Source: Anaerolineales bacterium
GTDB taxonomy: Bacteria > Chloroflexota > Anaerolineae > 4572-78 > NAK82
Direction: 5' to 3'
Length of the DNA: 54,100 nucleotides
Assembly: GCA_020343875.1 (NCBI GenBank)
Contig: CP070811.1
Span: 3,041,214-3,095,313, forward strand
Shown: positions 1 to 8,653 of the stretch, piece by piece
Layout: each line of letters opens with the position of its first letter
Numbering within the stretch: position 1 is the stretch's first letter
Position numbers and translations under genes: made by a program
The notes under the pieces: generated by a model
What the model was told of the DNA's origin: nothing
The model's input: the letters and a program-made list of their open reading frames with translations, nothing else
Databases searched by the model: none

Positions 1-627
1 CCTGAAGCCGTCTTTTGCCAAAACAAAACGCCCGAGCAGGCAATCGGCATCCTGGAACGGCTATGGGAGCACCATGACCGGGTATTGGCCACCCGCGTGT
101 CGACCGAGATGGCGGCGGCCATTCAATCTCAGTTGCCGGAAGCCTGCTACGATCCCGCTTCGCGCCTGCTGACATTGGCCCGCAACCAACTCCCCGCACC
201 CGCTGAGGACGCACCCTACGCACTAATCGTCAGCGGCGGCACTTCAGACCTGCCGGTGGCTGAGGAAGCTGCCCAAACCATCGAGTTCCTGGGCAACCGG
301 GTCGAGCGGGCATACGATGCAGGTGTAGCGGGCGTGCATCGTTTGCTGGACGAGCGAGAACGATTGTTCGGGGCTGACGTGGTGGTGAGTGTGGCGGGTA
401 TGGAAGGCGCGCTAACCAGCGTCGTCGGAGGGCTGGTCGCCTGTCCGGTGATCGGCGTGCCGACCAGCGTAGGCTACGGCGCGAATTTCAACGGGTTGGC
501 TCCGTTGCTGGCCATGCTCAACTCTTGTGCGCCTGGCGTCGCCGTAGTCAACATAGACAACGGCTTTGGGGCTGGGCTTTATGCGCATCTCATCCTGCGC
601 CGGATTCAAGGTTGTGCCCCAAAATGA
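1..627 (+). CDS. larB: LarB, nickel-pincer cofactor biosynthesis carboxylase (5' end outside window)
   Basis: The frame is open from base 1, so the N-terminus lies upstream; 208 residues are visible against about 250 for the family. LarB carboxylates the pyridinium ring of nicotinic acid adenine dinucleotide and cleaves it to pyridinium-3,5-biscarboxylic acid mononucleotide, the first step to the nickel-pincer nucleotide of lactate racemase. The C-terminal half is PurE-like: a SGGTSDLPVAEEA segment, an AGMEGAL stretch, a PVIGVPTSVGYG segment and a terminal NIDNGFGAG loop, all typical of LarB. The stop overlaps the larC start as ATGA, so the two are probably translationally coupled. No larA or larE is in view. 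Confidence 0.9.
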   Translation, partial: PEAVFCQNKTPEQAIGILERLWEHHDRVLATRVSTEMAAAIQSQLPEACYDPASRLLTLARNQLPAPAEDAPYALIVSGGTSDLPVAEEAAQTIEFLGNRVERAYDAGVAGVHRLLDERERLFGADVVVSVAGMEGALTSVVGGLVACPVIGVPTSVGYGANFNGLAPLLAMLNSCAPGVAVVNIDNGFGAGLYAHLILRRIQGCAPK

Positions 628-1808
628 GAATCGCTTACTTCGACTGCATCGCGGGCGCCAGCGGCGACATGATTCTAGGGGCTTTGCTCGATGCTGGACT
701 GTCGGAGACGGCGCTGCTTGAGGGGCTGGCCGCCCTCCAGCTGAACGAGTTCAGCCTGCGCAGTCGTCGTGTCCTCAAGAACGGGCTCAGCGCCATCAAA
801 GTAGACGTACTTACCCCGGATAAGGTGCCCGCCCGAACGTTACCCGAGATTGAGTCTATCGTGACAGAGAGCAGCCTGCCGCTGGACATCAAGGAGCAAG
901 CGGTGTCCATCTTCCGGCGGCTGGGTGAAGTAGAAGCCAATATCCACGGCACGACACTTGAACGGGTGCACTTACATGAGCTAGGCGGCGTAGACACGAT
1001 TGTGGATGTGGTCGGCGCGCTGGTCGGGCTGGAGGCGTTGGGCATCGAAAAGATTTACGCCTCGCCGCTGCCAATGGGGCGTGGATTTGTTAACGGCGCT
1101 CACGGCCCCATCCCGTTGCCAGCGCCAGCCACGCTGGCTCTGTTGAAAGAGGTGCCAGTGGTGGGCGTTGATCAGGAAGTCGAGCTGGTCACCCCTACCG
1201 GGGCGGTGCTCCTCTCGTCGCTGGCAGCATCCTTTGGCCCCATGCCAGCCATGAGCCTGACTGCGGTTGGCTATGGGGCCGGAGGACGTGACTTGCCCAT
1301 CCCTAATGTACTGCGCCTGCTCTTGGGCAATCAAGCCACCCCCCAGGACGCCGTCACCGAGACACTCATGATGCTGGAGACGAACGTTGACGACCTCAAC
1401 CCAGAGATTTACGATTATGTAATAACCCGTCTTTTCGAAGCTGGCAGTCTGGACGTCTTCCTGTCTCCCATCCAGATGAAAAAAAACCGGCCGGCAACCT
1501 TACTGCGCGTCCTGTGCCGGCCTGATGACGCCGAGGCATTGATCTCCATCCTGTTCACTGAAACAAGCACCCTGGGCGTACGCCAGCAAGTGGTGACGCG
1601 GCTTTGCCTGGGCCGGACCATTCACACCGTCAACACGCCCTATGGCCCGGTGCGCGTCAAGGTTGCCCGTTGGGGTGAGACAAAGGCAAAAGCCGCGCCT
1701 GAATACGACGATTGCCGCCGGCTAGCCGAGGCTAACCGGGTCCCTCTCCGCGAAGTATATCGCGCCGCGGAACAAGCAGCCGAGGAAATCAAAGGCACCG
1801 CCCGCTAG
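624..1808 (+). CDS. larC: LarC, nickel insertase for the pincer cofactor
   Basis: Encodes 394 residues. LarC installs nickel in pyridinium-3,5-bisthiocarboxylic acid mononucleotide in a CTP-dependent reaction. The N-terminus FDCIAGASGDMILGALLDAG, the HLHELGGVDTIVDVVG segment, the VTPTGAVLL stretch and the C-terminal METNVDDLNPE and QMKKNRPA motifs are family hallmarks. The ATG at 624 overlaps the larB stop. In some lactobacilli larC is split and joined by a programmed frameshift; here both halves lie in one uninterrupted frame. A hairpin follows before the converging GTPase gene. Confidence 0.92.
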   Translation: MRIAYFDCIAGASGDMILGALLDAGLSETALLEGLAALQLNEFSLRSRRVLKNGLSAIKVDVLTPDKVPARTLPEIESIVTESSLPLDIKEQAVSIFRRLGEVEANIHGTTLERVHLHELGGVDTIVDVVGALVGLEALGIEKIYASPLPMGRGFVNGAHGPIPLPAPATLALLKEVPVVGVDQEVELVTPTGAVLLSSLAASFGPMPAMSLTAVGYGAGGRDLPIPNVLRLLLGNQATPQDAVTETLMMLETNVDDLNPEIYDYVITRLFEAGSLDVFLSPIQMKKNRPATLLRVLCRPDDAEALISILFTETSTLGVRQQVVTRLCLGRTIHTVNTPYGPVRVKVARWGETKAKAAPEYDDCRRLAEANRVPLREVYRAAEQAAEEIKGTAR

Positions 1809-1820
1809 CCCAGGATCTTC

Positions 1821-1864
1821 AGAAAGAAAAAAGGACGGCAAAGTAAAGCCGCTCTTCTTTCTTA
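1821..1864. terminator. Bidirectional terminator-like hairpin
   Basis: Between the converging ends of larC and the GTPase gene, an A-rich left arm ending in GGACGGC (ends 1839) faces GCCGCTCTTCTTTCTT (from 1848) across a short AAGTAAA-type loop. The GC core is flanked by A and T runs on the two sides, so it could end transcription from both strands. The pairing is imperfect in the A/T-rich arms. Confidence 0.55.
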
Positions 1865-1869
1865 CCTCA

Positions 1870-3192
1870 TCATTTCTGCAACCACTCAGCCAAGATGTCC
1901 GTCAGGGTAGGCTGCCCAATCTCCTGTAGTTCATAGCGCACTCGGGCCATGGGGTGCTTGATGTTTCGGAGTACCCGCCTCAGATCAATGGGCGTGGCGG
2001 CGATGACTGCATCACAAGGAGTAGCATTGATGGTCGCTTCCAGGTCTTTGATTTGCTGCTCACCGTAGCCCATAGCCGGCAGTAAGGGACCGGTCTGGGG
2101 ATATTTCTGAAAGGTTTTGGCGATGCTGCCCACGGCATAGGGACGTGGATCGATGATCTCGGCCGCGCCAAAGCGCCGGGCGGCAACAATGCCCGCCCCA
2201 TAGGCCATCTCGCCGTGGGTAACAGTGGGGCCATCCTCAATCACCAGCACGCGCTTACCGCGGATACAAGTGGGGTCGTTCACGAAGATAGGCGAGGCAG
2301 CGTCTACTACCACGGCATCAGGCGCCAGCTGCTCAATATTGGCCCGTACCTTGGATGTCTCGGCCAGGTCGGCCGTGTCAATCTTGTTGATGACCACCAC
2401 GTCTGCCATGCGCAGGTTGGCTTCGCCCGGGTGATACACCAGTTCGTGACCAGCCCGATGCGGGTCGGTCACTACGATGTGGAGATCGGGCTGGAAGAAA
2501 GGCATATCGTTGTTACCGCCATCCCACACCACCACATCGGCCTCCTTCTCAGCCTGACGCAGAATCGCTTCGTAATCCACTCCAGCGTACACAATACTGC
2601 CTCGGTCCAAGTGGGGCTCGTATTCTTCCCGCTCCTCGATGGTACAGTTGTAGCTATCCAGGTCGCTGTAATCAGCGAAACGTTGCACAGCCTGAGCCGT
2701 CAGGTCGCCGTAGGGCATTGGGTGACGCACCACGACTACATGTTTTCCCATCTCCTTGAGAATGTCACACACACGGCGAGTAGTCTGACTCTTCCCACAA
2801 CCAGTGCGCACAGCGCCAGTAGACACCACCGGCTTGCTGCTTTTGAGCATGGTGTTGTTGGCTCCCATCAGCCGGAAATCAGCGCCAGCAGCCAGCACTT
2901 GTGAGGCTTTGTGCATCACATATTCGTGGGGTACGTCGGAATAGGCAAACACGACCTGCTTAACCTTCAGATTGCGGATGAGGTCGGATAGATTATCTTC
3001 CGGATAGATAGGGATACCCTGGGGGTAAAGCGATCCGGCCAACTGGGCCGGGTAGACACGCCCTTCGATGTTGGGGATTTGGGTGGCGGTGAAGGCCACC
3101 ACGTCGTAGCTCTGATTGTCCCGAAAGAACACATTGAAATTGTGGAAGTCGCGACCGGCGGCCCCCATAACGAGCAGACGAATCTTCTCCAC
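1870..3192 (-). CDS. Cyclic 2,3-diphosphoglycerate synthetase-like GTPase
   Basis: Encodes 440 residues from a GTG at 3192, chosen because AAAGGAG lies 8 nt upstream; a longer upstream frame has no support. The N-terminal region (LLVMGAAGRDFHNFN) is nucleotide-binding-like. The central part has a P-loop (TGAVRTGCGKSQTTR), a WDGGNNDMPFF segment, a TDPHRAGHE segment and a guanine-specificity NKID motif. This is the COG2403 family, which includes archaeal cPGS of Methanothermus. In bacteria the product is uncertain, and a role as a GTPase in nucleotide or metal metabolism is possible. It is the last gene after tatC, 81 nt downstream, and may be in the same transcript. The family assignment is firm, the reaction is not. 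Confidence 0.75.
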   Translation of the reverse strand: MEKIRLLVMGAAGRDFHNFNVFFRDNQSYDVVAFTATQIPNIEGRVYPAQLAGSLYPQGIPIYPEDNLSDLIRNLKVKQVVFAYSDVPHEYVMHKASQVLAAGADFRLMGANNTMLKSSKPVVSTGAVRTGCGKSQTTRRVCDILKEMGKHVVVVRHPMPYGDLTAQAVQRFADYSDLDSYNCTIEEREEYEPHLDRGSIVYAGVDYEAILRQAEKEADVVVWDGGNNDMPFFQPDLHIVVTDPHRAGHELVYHPGEANLRMADVVVINKIDTADLAETSKVRANIEQLAPDAVVVDAASPIFVNDPTCIRGKRVLVIEDGPTVTHGEMAYGAGIVAARRFGAAEIIDPRPYAVGSIAKTFQKYPQTGPLLPAMGYGEQQIKDLEATINATPCDAVIAATPIDLRRVLRNIKHPMARVRYELQEIGQPTLTDILAEWLQK

Positions 3193-3273
3193 TGAAGAAT
3201 CTCCTTTCAACAGAAAGAATGCGTGAAGGTGTACGCTGGCACACCTAGACACATTTGACCAAGCATGCCTTTT

Positions 3274-4038
3274 TTACCCTTGGCGTGGACGATAAGTCAG
3301 ACGAGCGAGGAGGACTCCCAGTTCATAGAGGAGAAACAGAGGAGCCATTACCAGCAGCATATTCATGGGGTCCACCGTCGGGGTGATGGCGGCCGCAACC
3401 ACAGCCATCAACACAACCGCATATTTGCGATTTTGCCTGAGTAGTTGAGGTGTGATGATTCCCAGCCGGGCCAAAAACGCCAGGATCAAAGGGGTCTCGA
3501 AGCTGACGCCGATCCAAAACATCAGCCGAGCCACAAACCCAAAATAGGATTGAGGCCGGGGGCTGGTAGGAATATCGAGGAAGCTGATGAGAAAAGGCAC
3601 CGCGGCACGCAACATCACAAAGTAGGCAAAGGCCACGCCCGTCAAGAAAAGCAGCGAAGCGCTGGGAACAATGATCCACAGATAGCGGCGCTCTTCTCGG
3701 GTCAGGCCTGGCACGGTGAAGCGAATGATCTGGTAGACGATGACCGGCATTGCCAGCACCACGCCGCTGATGAGGGAAACCCGCATGAAGACACCGATGT
3801 TTTCGGTGACGTCAATGGACTCCAACGCCTCCCGCCCACCAATGGGTACGGTCAGAATATCCACCAGTCGATCAGCGAAGGCGAAACTGATGGCTGTGGT
3901 GATAAGCAACGCAATGGAGGCCTTGACCAGGCGGCCGCGCAGCTCCACCAAGTGATCCAGCAAGGTCATCTCAGCCCCCAGTTCCTCATTCTCAAGAGGC
4001 TTGCTGGTTTGAAGAGGGGAGATATCAGGTGTCGCCAT
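3274..4038 (-). CDS. tatC: Twin-arginine translocase subunit TatC
   Basis: Encodes 254 residues with about six membrane segments. TatC is the membrane receptor that binds twin-arginine signal peptides of folded proteins. Family marks are the N-terminal TLLDHLVELRGRLVKA segment, the F-TVPGLTREERRYL loop before the third helix, and the PxxDPxxM-like TPTVDPMNMLLVMAPL segment in the last helices. The start overlaps the end of the upstream tatA/tatB-like gene by 14 nt, which suggests coupled synthesis. The N-terminus carries an extra soluble stretch of about 20 residues. Confidence 0.95.
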   Translation of the reverse strand: MATPDISPLQTSKPLENEELGAEMTLLDHLVELRGRLVKASIALLITTAISFAFADRLVDILTVPIGGREALESIDVTENIGVFMRVSLISGVVLAMPVIVYQIIRFTVPGLTREERRYLWIIVPSASLLFLTGVAFAYFVMLRAAVPFLISFLDIPTSPRPQSYFGFVARLMFWIGVSFETPLILAFLARLGIITPQLLRQNRKYAVVLMAVVAAAITPTVDPMNMLLVMAPLFLLYELGVLLARLTYRPRQG

Positions 4039-4402
4039 GATCAGCGTCGTCGTTCAGGGTGTGGGGTTGTTCTTGGGGTGGAGATTCTTCGGGTGGAGCA
4101 GGCTTAGATGCAGTATCGGATGGCGATGTAAGCGGTGCGGTGATAGCCTGCTGAAACTCGTTCTGGGCTTCTTTGAAGGGCCGGGTCAGTGCTTGCTGGA
4201 GTCCCTCACCAGTGTCAATGTTGGGCAAATTGCTCATCTCTCGTTGCCACTCGGTGGTGAGGCCCCGGGATAAAGCGCGCAAGTCGCGCATTGTCTTGCC
4301 AATGGATTGTGCTAATTCGGGCAGCCTTTCCGGACCGACGACGATGAGTGCGATGATCATAACAACAATAAGCTCAAGTGGGCCAATGCCCAAAAAATCC
4401 AT
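4025..4402 (-). CDS. tatB: TatA/TatB-family translocase subunit
   Basis: Encodes 125 residues. One N-terminal membrane helix (FLGIGPLELIVVMIIALIVVG) is followed by a GPERLPELAQSIGK amphipathic helix and a Pro/Glu-rich charged tail. The GPERLPE hinge favours TatB, but the family boundary is soft and a single TatA-like protein may serve both roles in this lineage. It forms the Tat complex with the overlapping tatC. Its ATG is only 3 nt after the nusB stop. Confidence 0.85.
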   Translation of the reverse strand: MDFLGIGPLELIVVMIIALIVVGPERLPELAQSIGKTMRDLRALSRGLTTEWQREMSNLPNIDTGEGLQQALTRPFKEAQNEFQQAITAPLTSPSDTASKPAPPEESPPQEQPHTLNDDADHGDT

Positions 4403-4405
4403 TGA

Positions 4406-4852
4406 TCATGCCTTTGATGCTTCTGGAATCAAAGTAGCAAGAATACGCTCACGCCCGCGATTCGCCAGGCTGCCCAACACACCATTCACAAAGCGCGGCG
4501 AGCTGTCGCTACCAAACATCTTAGCCAGCTCGACTGCTTCGTTGATAGCGACCTTGGGCGGGGTGTCTGGGTCGAAGAGGAGCTCGTATATCGCAATGCG
4601 CAGCACATTGCGATCTACCACCGCAATCTGGTCGACTGGCCACTCCGGCGCCAGCTCTGCCATCACCTGATCAAGTTGTGGAATATGCTCCACAACGCCC
4701 TCCACCAAGTGAAAGGCAAACAGTGTGGCCTCTTCTGGCAAAGGCTGCTCTTTGATCCGACAGCCTAGTGCATATTCGGGGCTATGCTGGGTGAAATCAA
4801 TCTCGTAAAGCCCCTGCAGTGCGATTCTGCGGGCGTGACGACGTGCTTTCAT
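4406..4852 (-). CDS. nusB: Transcription antitermination factor NusB
   Basis: Encodes 148 residues. NusB binds boxA RNA with NusE (S10) in rRNA antitermination. The N-terminal [19 protein letters not shown] helix and the C-terminal [30 protein letters not shown] segment ([12 protein letters not shown] and FVNGVLG boxes) are diagnostic. I chose the ATG at 4852 over an upstream frame because GGAGGG lies 9 nt before it and homologues start at this arginine-rich helix. It is followed by tatA/B with a 3-nt gap, so the two are cotranscribed. Confidence 0.93.
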   Translation of the reverse strand: MKARRHARRIALQGLYEIDFTQHSPEYALGCRIKEQPLPEEATLFAFHLVEGVVEHIPQLDQVMAELAPEWPVDQIAVVDRNVLRIAIYELLFDPDTPPKVAINEAVELAKMFGSDSSPRFVNGVLGSLANRGRERILATLIPEASKA

Positions 4853-4970
4853 GCGTGCTGCCCTCCGCCAAGACTTGTGAATGTGCTGCGGCCCCTGCAG
4901 CGCCAGACCACACGCCACGGCTACCTGCGCGTATTGGCCTGACGGCTCCCAGAAGGGCCTACCCAATTAA

Positions 4971-5348
4971 TCAGTAACTTCGAACGAGGGGGAAGTCAAC
5001 GTCTTGGATGTGAACGTTGACTGCCAACACCTCCATGCCGACCATGTCCTCAATAGCCCGGCTGACTTCCTTCTGCAACGTCTGTCCCAGCTGAAGCAAA
5101 TTGGCCTCGCGCTCGGCCACGACGTACAGATCAAGGCTCACCTGGCTATCCTTGATGACCAGGTCCACCCCGCTTCCCCGTCCTGGTCGGCCCAGCATAC
5201 GCTCAACGTTCAAGCGCCATTCGTCACTCATGCGGGCAATCCCGGGCGTTGCCAGCGACGTAAGGCGGGCGACGGTGATGAGCACCGTGGGATGGATTGT
5301 CACCGTACCGAGAGCCTGCCCCACAAGCACTTGCTCCGAATGAACCAT
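4971..5348 (-). CDS. Asp23/Gls24 family envelope stress protein
   Basis: Encodes 125 residues. The family pattern is clear: a first strand LGTVTIHPTVLITVARLTSL, a conserved SLATPGIARMS-like segment, a GVDLVIKDSQVSLDLYVVAE core and a C-terminal VLAVNVHIQDVDF. Members are small cytoplasmic proteins linked to envelope stress or membrane-anchored complexes in Gram-positives, and they commonly sit next to nusB as here. The ATG at 5348 is preferred over a TTG one codon upstream; neither has a strong ribosome binding site. Confidence 0.85.
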   Translation of the reverse strand: MVHSEQVLVGQALGTVTIHPTVLITVARLTSLATPGIARMSDEWRLNVERMLGRPGRGSGVDLVIKDSQVSLDLYVVAEREANLLQLGQTLQKEVSRAIEDMVGMEVLAVNVHIQDVDFPLVRSY

Positions 5349-5461
5349 CAAAACCGCAAGCCAGACACCACCAACAGCCTGCTCCCAAAAAGTTCACCCA
5401 AGGGGCCAGGAGCGAAAGCTGGTATTATATTACCACGGCACTAAAGACTATGCAAACCAGA

Positions 5462-5562
5462 GGTGCGTCCAAAAAAATTGGGAAAGCACATGAGAGAGCG
5501 GGGGGATTCCCCCCGAGTCCTCCCTCAGGTGTGCCCCGATTTCCCGAAATCTAGGGCGCACC
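5462..5562. repeat. Dispersed short repeat, copy A (101 bp)
   Basis: Bounded by GGTGCGTCC (5462-5470) and GGGCGCACC (5554-5562), near-perfect inverted repeats. The inside shares CAGGT-TG-CCCGATTTCCC with copies at 34118-34198 and 45981-46057, plus an extra GGGGGGATTCCCCCC hairpin near 5500-5514 that the others lack. It lies just beyond the 3' end of fabG. It has no coding capacity and no clear target duplication. Confidence 0.65.
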
Positions 5563-5578
5563 AAAACCCCGCGGGGCT

Positions 5579-6328
5579 CTATTGCATCACCATGCCGCCA
5601 TCCACCGAAAGCACCTGACCGGTGATGAAACTGGCTTCGTCAGAGGCCAGAAACGCTACAGCCTTGGCAACGTCCTCTGGCTGCCCAAATCTCCCCAACG
5701 GTGTCATCTGGAGGCTCAAGTCCTTGAGTTCCTGCGGCAAATCGGCTGTTAGCACGGTCTCAATGAATCCTGGTGCCACTGCGTTGACAGTGATGTTGCG
5801 GGAGCCGACCTCCTTGGCCAGAGCCTTTGTAAAACCGATCAGACCAGCTTTGGAGGAAGAATAGTTCGTCTGGCCCGCCTGGCCGGCCAAACCAGAGACA
5901 GAAGAGATGTTGACAATACGGCCGTAGCGTTGCTTCATCATACGCCGGATGACAGCCTTGGAACAATTAAACGCGCCCTTAAGGTTGATGGTAAGAATCA
6001 AGTCCCACTCGTCCTCGCTCATCCGCATAATCAGGTTATCGCGCGTGGTGCCGGCGTTATTGACCAGGATGTCGATCCGGCCAAACTCGGCAATCGCGCG
6101 CTCAACCATGTCTTGGGCGCTATTTATGTCGGCCACGTCTAGCCGGGCAGCAATTGCCGGCTGACCGGTTTCGGCAGCGATTTCTTTAGCCACCGCCTCA
6201 GCCTTTTCTACCTGCAGATCAGCCACCACCACCCGGGCTCCACGCCGGGCTAAATCCTCGGCGATAGCCCGCCCAATGCCCTGAGCTGCGCCGGTGACGA
6301 CAGCCACTTTGTCACTAAGGTCACTCAT
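5579..6328 (-). CDS. fabG: 3-oxoacyl-[acyl-carrier-protein] reductase
   Basis: Encodes 249 residues, the standard FabG length. This SDR reduces 3-oxoacyl-ACP with NADPH in fatty acid elongation. It has the TGAAQGIG cofactor motif, NNAGTT, the catalytic SSVSG serine and the YSSSK Tyr/Lys pair, and the C-terminal FITGQVLSVDGGMVM. The start overlaps the dehydrogenase stop upstream as ATGA, with GGAGG 10 nt ahead. It closes the rpmF-fabD run. No acpP or fabF follows; a repeat lies directly downstream. Confidence 0.93.
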   Translation of the reverse strand: MSDLSDKVAVVTGAAQGIGRAIAEDLARRGARVVVADLQVEKAEAVAKEIAAETGQPAIAARLDVADINSAQDMVERAIAEFGRIDILVNNAGTTRDNLIMRMSEDEWDLILTINLKGAFNCSKAVIRRMMKQRYGRIVNISSVSGLAGQAGQTNYSSSKAGLIGFTKALAKEVGSRNITVNAVAPGFIETVLTADLPQELKDLSLQMTPLGRFGQPEDVAKAVAFLASDEASFITGQVLSVDGGMVMQ

Positions 6329-7239
6329 GTGATGTTATCCTCCTTCCCCCGCACCTGGACTCGAGCTAGGTCTTCCAACACAGTTACCACTGCCGAGGTG
6401 TCCAATTCACCTCGACCAGCAGCCATCATCGCCGTGTAAAGTTCGCGCACAGTCCCAGTGACAGGCAATGGCACTTGGTAAGTTTTGCCCGCATCAAGCA
6501 CAATGTTGAGATCTTTATACTGCATATGGGCTTTGAAGCCAGGCGCCAGTTCGCGTCGCAAAATCTGAGGGGCACGCACCTCCAGGGCCCAGCAGCGGGC
6601 TGCGCCTCCTCGGATGGCTTCAATCACCCGGCTCACGTCGGCTCCCGCTTTGGCAGCCAGAACCAGCGCCTCAGCCATGGCAGCCATCGTGCCAGCGGCC
6701 ACAATTTGATTGCACACCTTGGTAACCTGACCAGCCCCGTTGCCGCCGACATGGACGATGTTCTTACCCATAGCCTGAAAAAGGGCCAGGCAGTCCTGAA
6801 AAACCGCAACGTCGCCCCCCACCATGATAGACAGGGTTGCCTGCTGAGCGCCAACGTCTCCGCCACTGACAGGCGCATCAAGCCAACGGATATTTCGCTT
6901 GGCCAGTTCATCTGCCAAACGTACGGCGACTGCCGGAGCGATGGTGCTCATATCAATTACCGTCAGGCCAGGGCGTCCTCCTTCAAGGATTCCACCCGGC
7001 CCAAGCACCACCAGCTCCACATCAGGGGAGTCAGGCAGGCAGGTAATCACCACCTCAACCTGCTCAGCAACCGCTTTGGGAGAACCCGCCGAGGTGGCGC
7101 CGTCGGAAACCAGTTCGTCCACCGCAGCCCGACTCCGATTGTGAACAGTAAGGGAGTACCCCGCTCGCATCAAATTGCGAGCCATAGGTTTTCCCATCAA
7201 TCCCAAGCCGATGAACCCTACCCGCTTCACAAGTCCCAT
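6325..7239 (-). CDS. 3-hydroxyisobutyrate/tartronate-semialdehyde-type dehydrogenase
   Basis: Encodes 304 residues of the beta-hydroxyacid dehydrogenase family (HIBADH, GarR, GLYR1). An N-terminal Rossmann motif GFIGLGLMGKPMARNL is followed by the substrate-binding DAPVSGGDVGAQQATLSIMVGG signature and the catalytic lysine segment GAGQVTKVCNQ. The substrate cannot be fixed from sequence; 3-hydroxyisobutyrate, 2-hydroxy-3-oxopropionate or succinic semialdehyde are all possible. It sits between fabD (4-nt gap) and fabG (4-nt overlap), so it is translated with the fatty acid genes, an unusual place for this family. Confidence 0.85.
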   Translation of the reverse strand: MGLVKRVGFIGLGLMGKPMARNLMRAGYSLTVHNRSRAAVDELVSDGATSAGSPKAVAEQVEVVITCLPDSPDVELVVLGPGGILEGGRPGLTVIDMSTIAPAVAVRLADELAKRNIRWLDAPVSGGDVGAQQATLSIMVGGDVAVFQDCLALFQAMGKNIVHVGGNGAGQVTKVCNQIVAAGTMAAMAEALVLAAKAGADVSRVIEAIRGGAARCWALEVRAPQILRRELAPGFKAHMQYKDLNIVLDAGKTYQVPLPVTGTVRELYTAMMAAGRGELDTSAVVTVLEDLARVQVRGKEDNIT

Positions 7240-7243
7240 CCCC

Positions 7244-8191
7244 CTACTCGCCGCCGGTCACCAATGCCTGCACACCATCCACAGTCCCACAAGCCACGGC
7301 TTTGACACCTTTGTCGATACGCCGCACCAGACCGGTCAGCACATCCTTAGGGCCGATTTCGATGAACCCTGTTGTGCCTTGGGAAAGCATGTACTTGACC
7401 GAATCAACCCAACGTACCGATGAGGTAAGTTGGCCCACCATCTCCTGGTGAATGTCGTCCACAGTATTCAACAAACGGGCGGTGATGTTGGCTACAACCG
7501 GCACCTGAGGGGACTGGATAGGCGTAGCTTCAACAGCCTGGCGAAACTCATCCGCGATGGCAGCCATCAACGGCGAATGAGCGGCAATGCTGACCGCCAG
7601 TCGCACGACACGCCGGGCACCGGCTGCCTGGGCCATTTCCATAGCCAATTCCAAGGCCTTGTTATCGCCCGAGATGACCACCTGCCCGGGCGAGTTGTAG
7701 TTCGCGACTTGCACGACAGTTCCAGCTTCCTGGCTGGCACGTTGACAGATGTCTGCCACCGTCTCATCATCCACCTTAAGGATAGCTGCCATGCCGCCAG
7801 GACTTCGCTCGCCAGCCTCTTTCATCAGCCGGCCACGCTCGCGTACCAATCGCAGTCCATCAGCGAACGTCAGTGCACCTGATGCAACCAGCGCACTATA
7901 CTCACCCAGGCTATGCCCGGCTGTGAAGCCTGGTAGTGCCGTCCACCCCTGGCTTCGCAAGGCCCGCAGTGTGGCGAGACTGGCAACAAAAATAGCTGGC
8001 TGGGTGTTAATGGTGTCGTCGAGAGCCTCCTCTGGCCCTTCAAAACAGAGGGTCGAGAGGGAGAAGCCCAACAAATCATCGGCCTCGGCGAAGGTGTCAC
8101 GAGCGACAGAGTATGCACGAGCCAGGTCCTGGCCCATGCCCAGCACCTGCGACCCCTGACCGGGGAACAGGAAAGCAAGCGTTTCAGTCAT
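7244..8191 (-). CDS. fabD: Malonyl-CoA:ACP transacylase FabD
   Basis: Encodes 315 residues. FabD moves the malonyl group from CoA to ACP. It has the N-terminal FLFPGQGSQVLGMG, the nucleophile elbow AGHSLGEYSAL, the Arg-containing RLVRERGRLM segment and the catalytic His region SIAAHSPLM. I chose the ATG at 8191, matching family starts; an 11-residue extension upstream is not supported. It lies downstream of rpmF and directly upstream of the HIBADH-type gene. Confidence 0.95.
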   Translation of the reverse strand: MTETLAFLFPGQGSQVLGMGQDLARAYSVARDTFAEADDLLGFSLSTLCFEGPEEALDDTINTQPAIFVASLATLRALRSQGWTALPGFTAGHSLGEYSALVASGALTFADGLRLVRERGRLMKEAGERSPGGMAAILKVDDETVADICQRASQEAGTVVQVANYNSPGQVVISGDNKALELAMEMAQAAGARRVVRLAVSIAAHSPLMAAIADEFRQAVEATPIQSPQVPVVANITARLLNTVDDIHQEMVGQLTSSVRWVDSVKYMLSQGTTGFIEIGPKDVLTGLVRRIDKGVKAVACGTVDGVQALVTGGE

Positions 8192-8304
8192 GAGCCCAGC
8201 CCCTGAATACCCCAGATATAACAAATGGCCGTGCTTGGCTTATGCCCCATCTGGGGTACTGGTCGCCGGGCACGGCCCGCTGACATGCAATCCCACCTAC
8301 AAGT

Positions 8305-8499
8305 CTATGAGCTCTTCTCTTCAAGTTCGACGACTTCGATTCCCTTATACGTGCCGCAATTAGGGCACACATGGTGGGCCAACCTGAGGGTATGGCATTG
8401 AGGGCAAGGCACCATATTCCCCATTCTTACCCGCAAGTAGTGTGCGCGGCGGCGGTCACGGCGGATCTTAGAAACTTTTCGCTTTGGCAGGGCACCCAC
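8305..8499 (-). CDS. rpmF: 50S ribosomal protein L32
   Basis: Encodes 64 residues. The N-terminus (GALPKRKVSKIRRDRRRAHY) matches L32, and a zinc ribbon follows with CPQC and CPNCG pairs, the Zn-binding (C+) form. The GTG start at 8499 has AAAGGAG about 11 nt upstream. The usual partner plsX is absent; fabD follows after about 110 bp. Confidence 0.93.
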   Translation of the reverse strand: MGALPKRKVSKIRRDRRRAHYLRVRMGNMVPCPQCHTLRLAHHVCPNCGTYKGIEVVELEEKSS

Positions 8500-8653
8500 G
8501 ATCCTGGTGTCTCCTTTCGATTTAACTTACCCAGAGTAACAATCGAGGCGCATTATACATCCAAGCCAGTCAGCAGTCAATTTGGCGAGGTTCTCGTGCA
8601 ATTAGCCCGGTTGACACTACCCGCTTTATTGGCTGAAATCTGCACTCCCTGAG

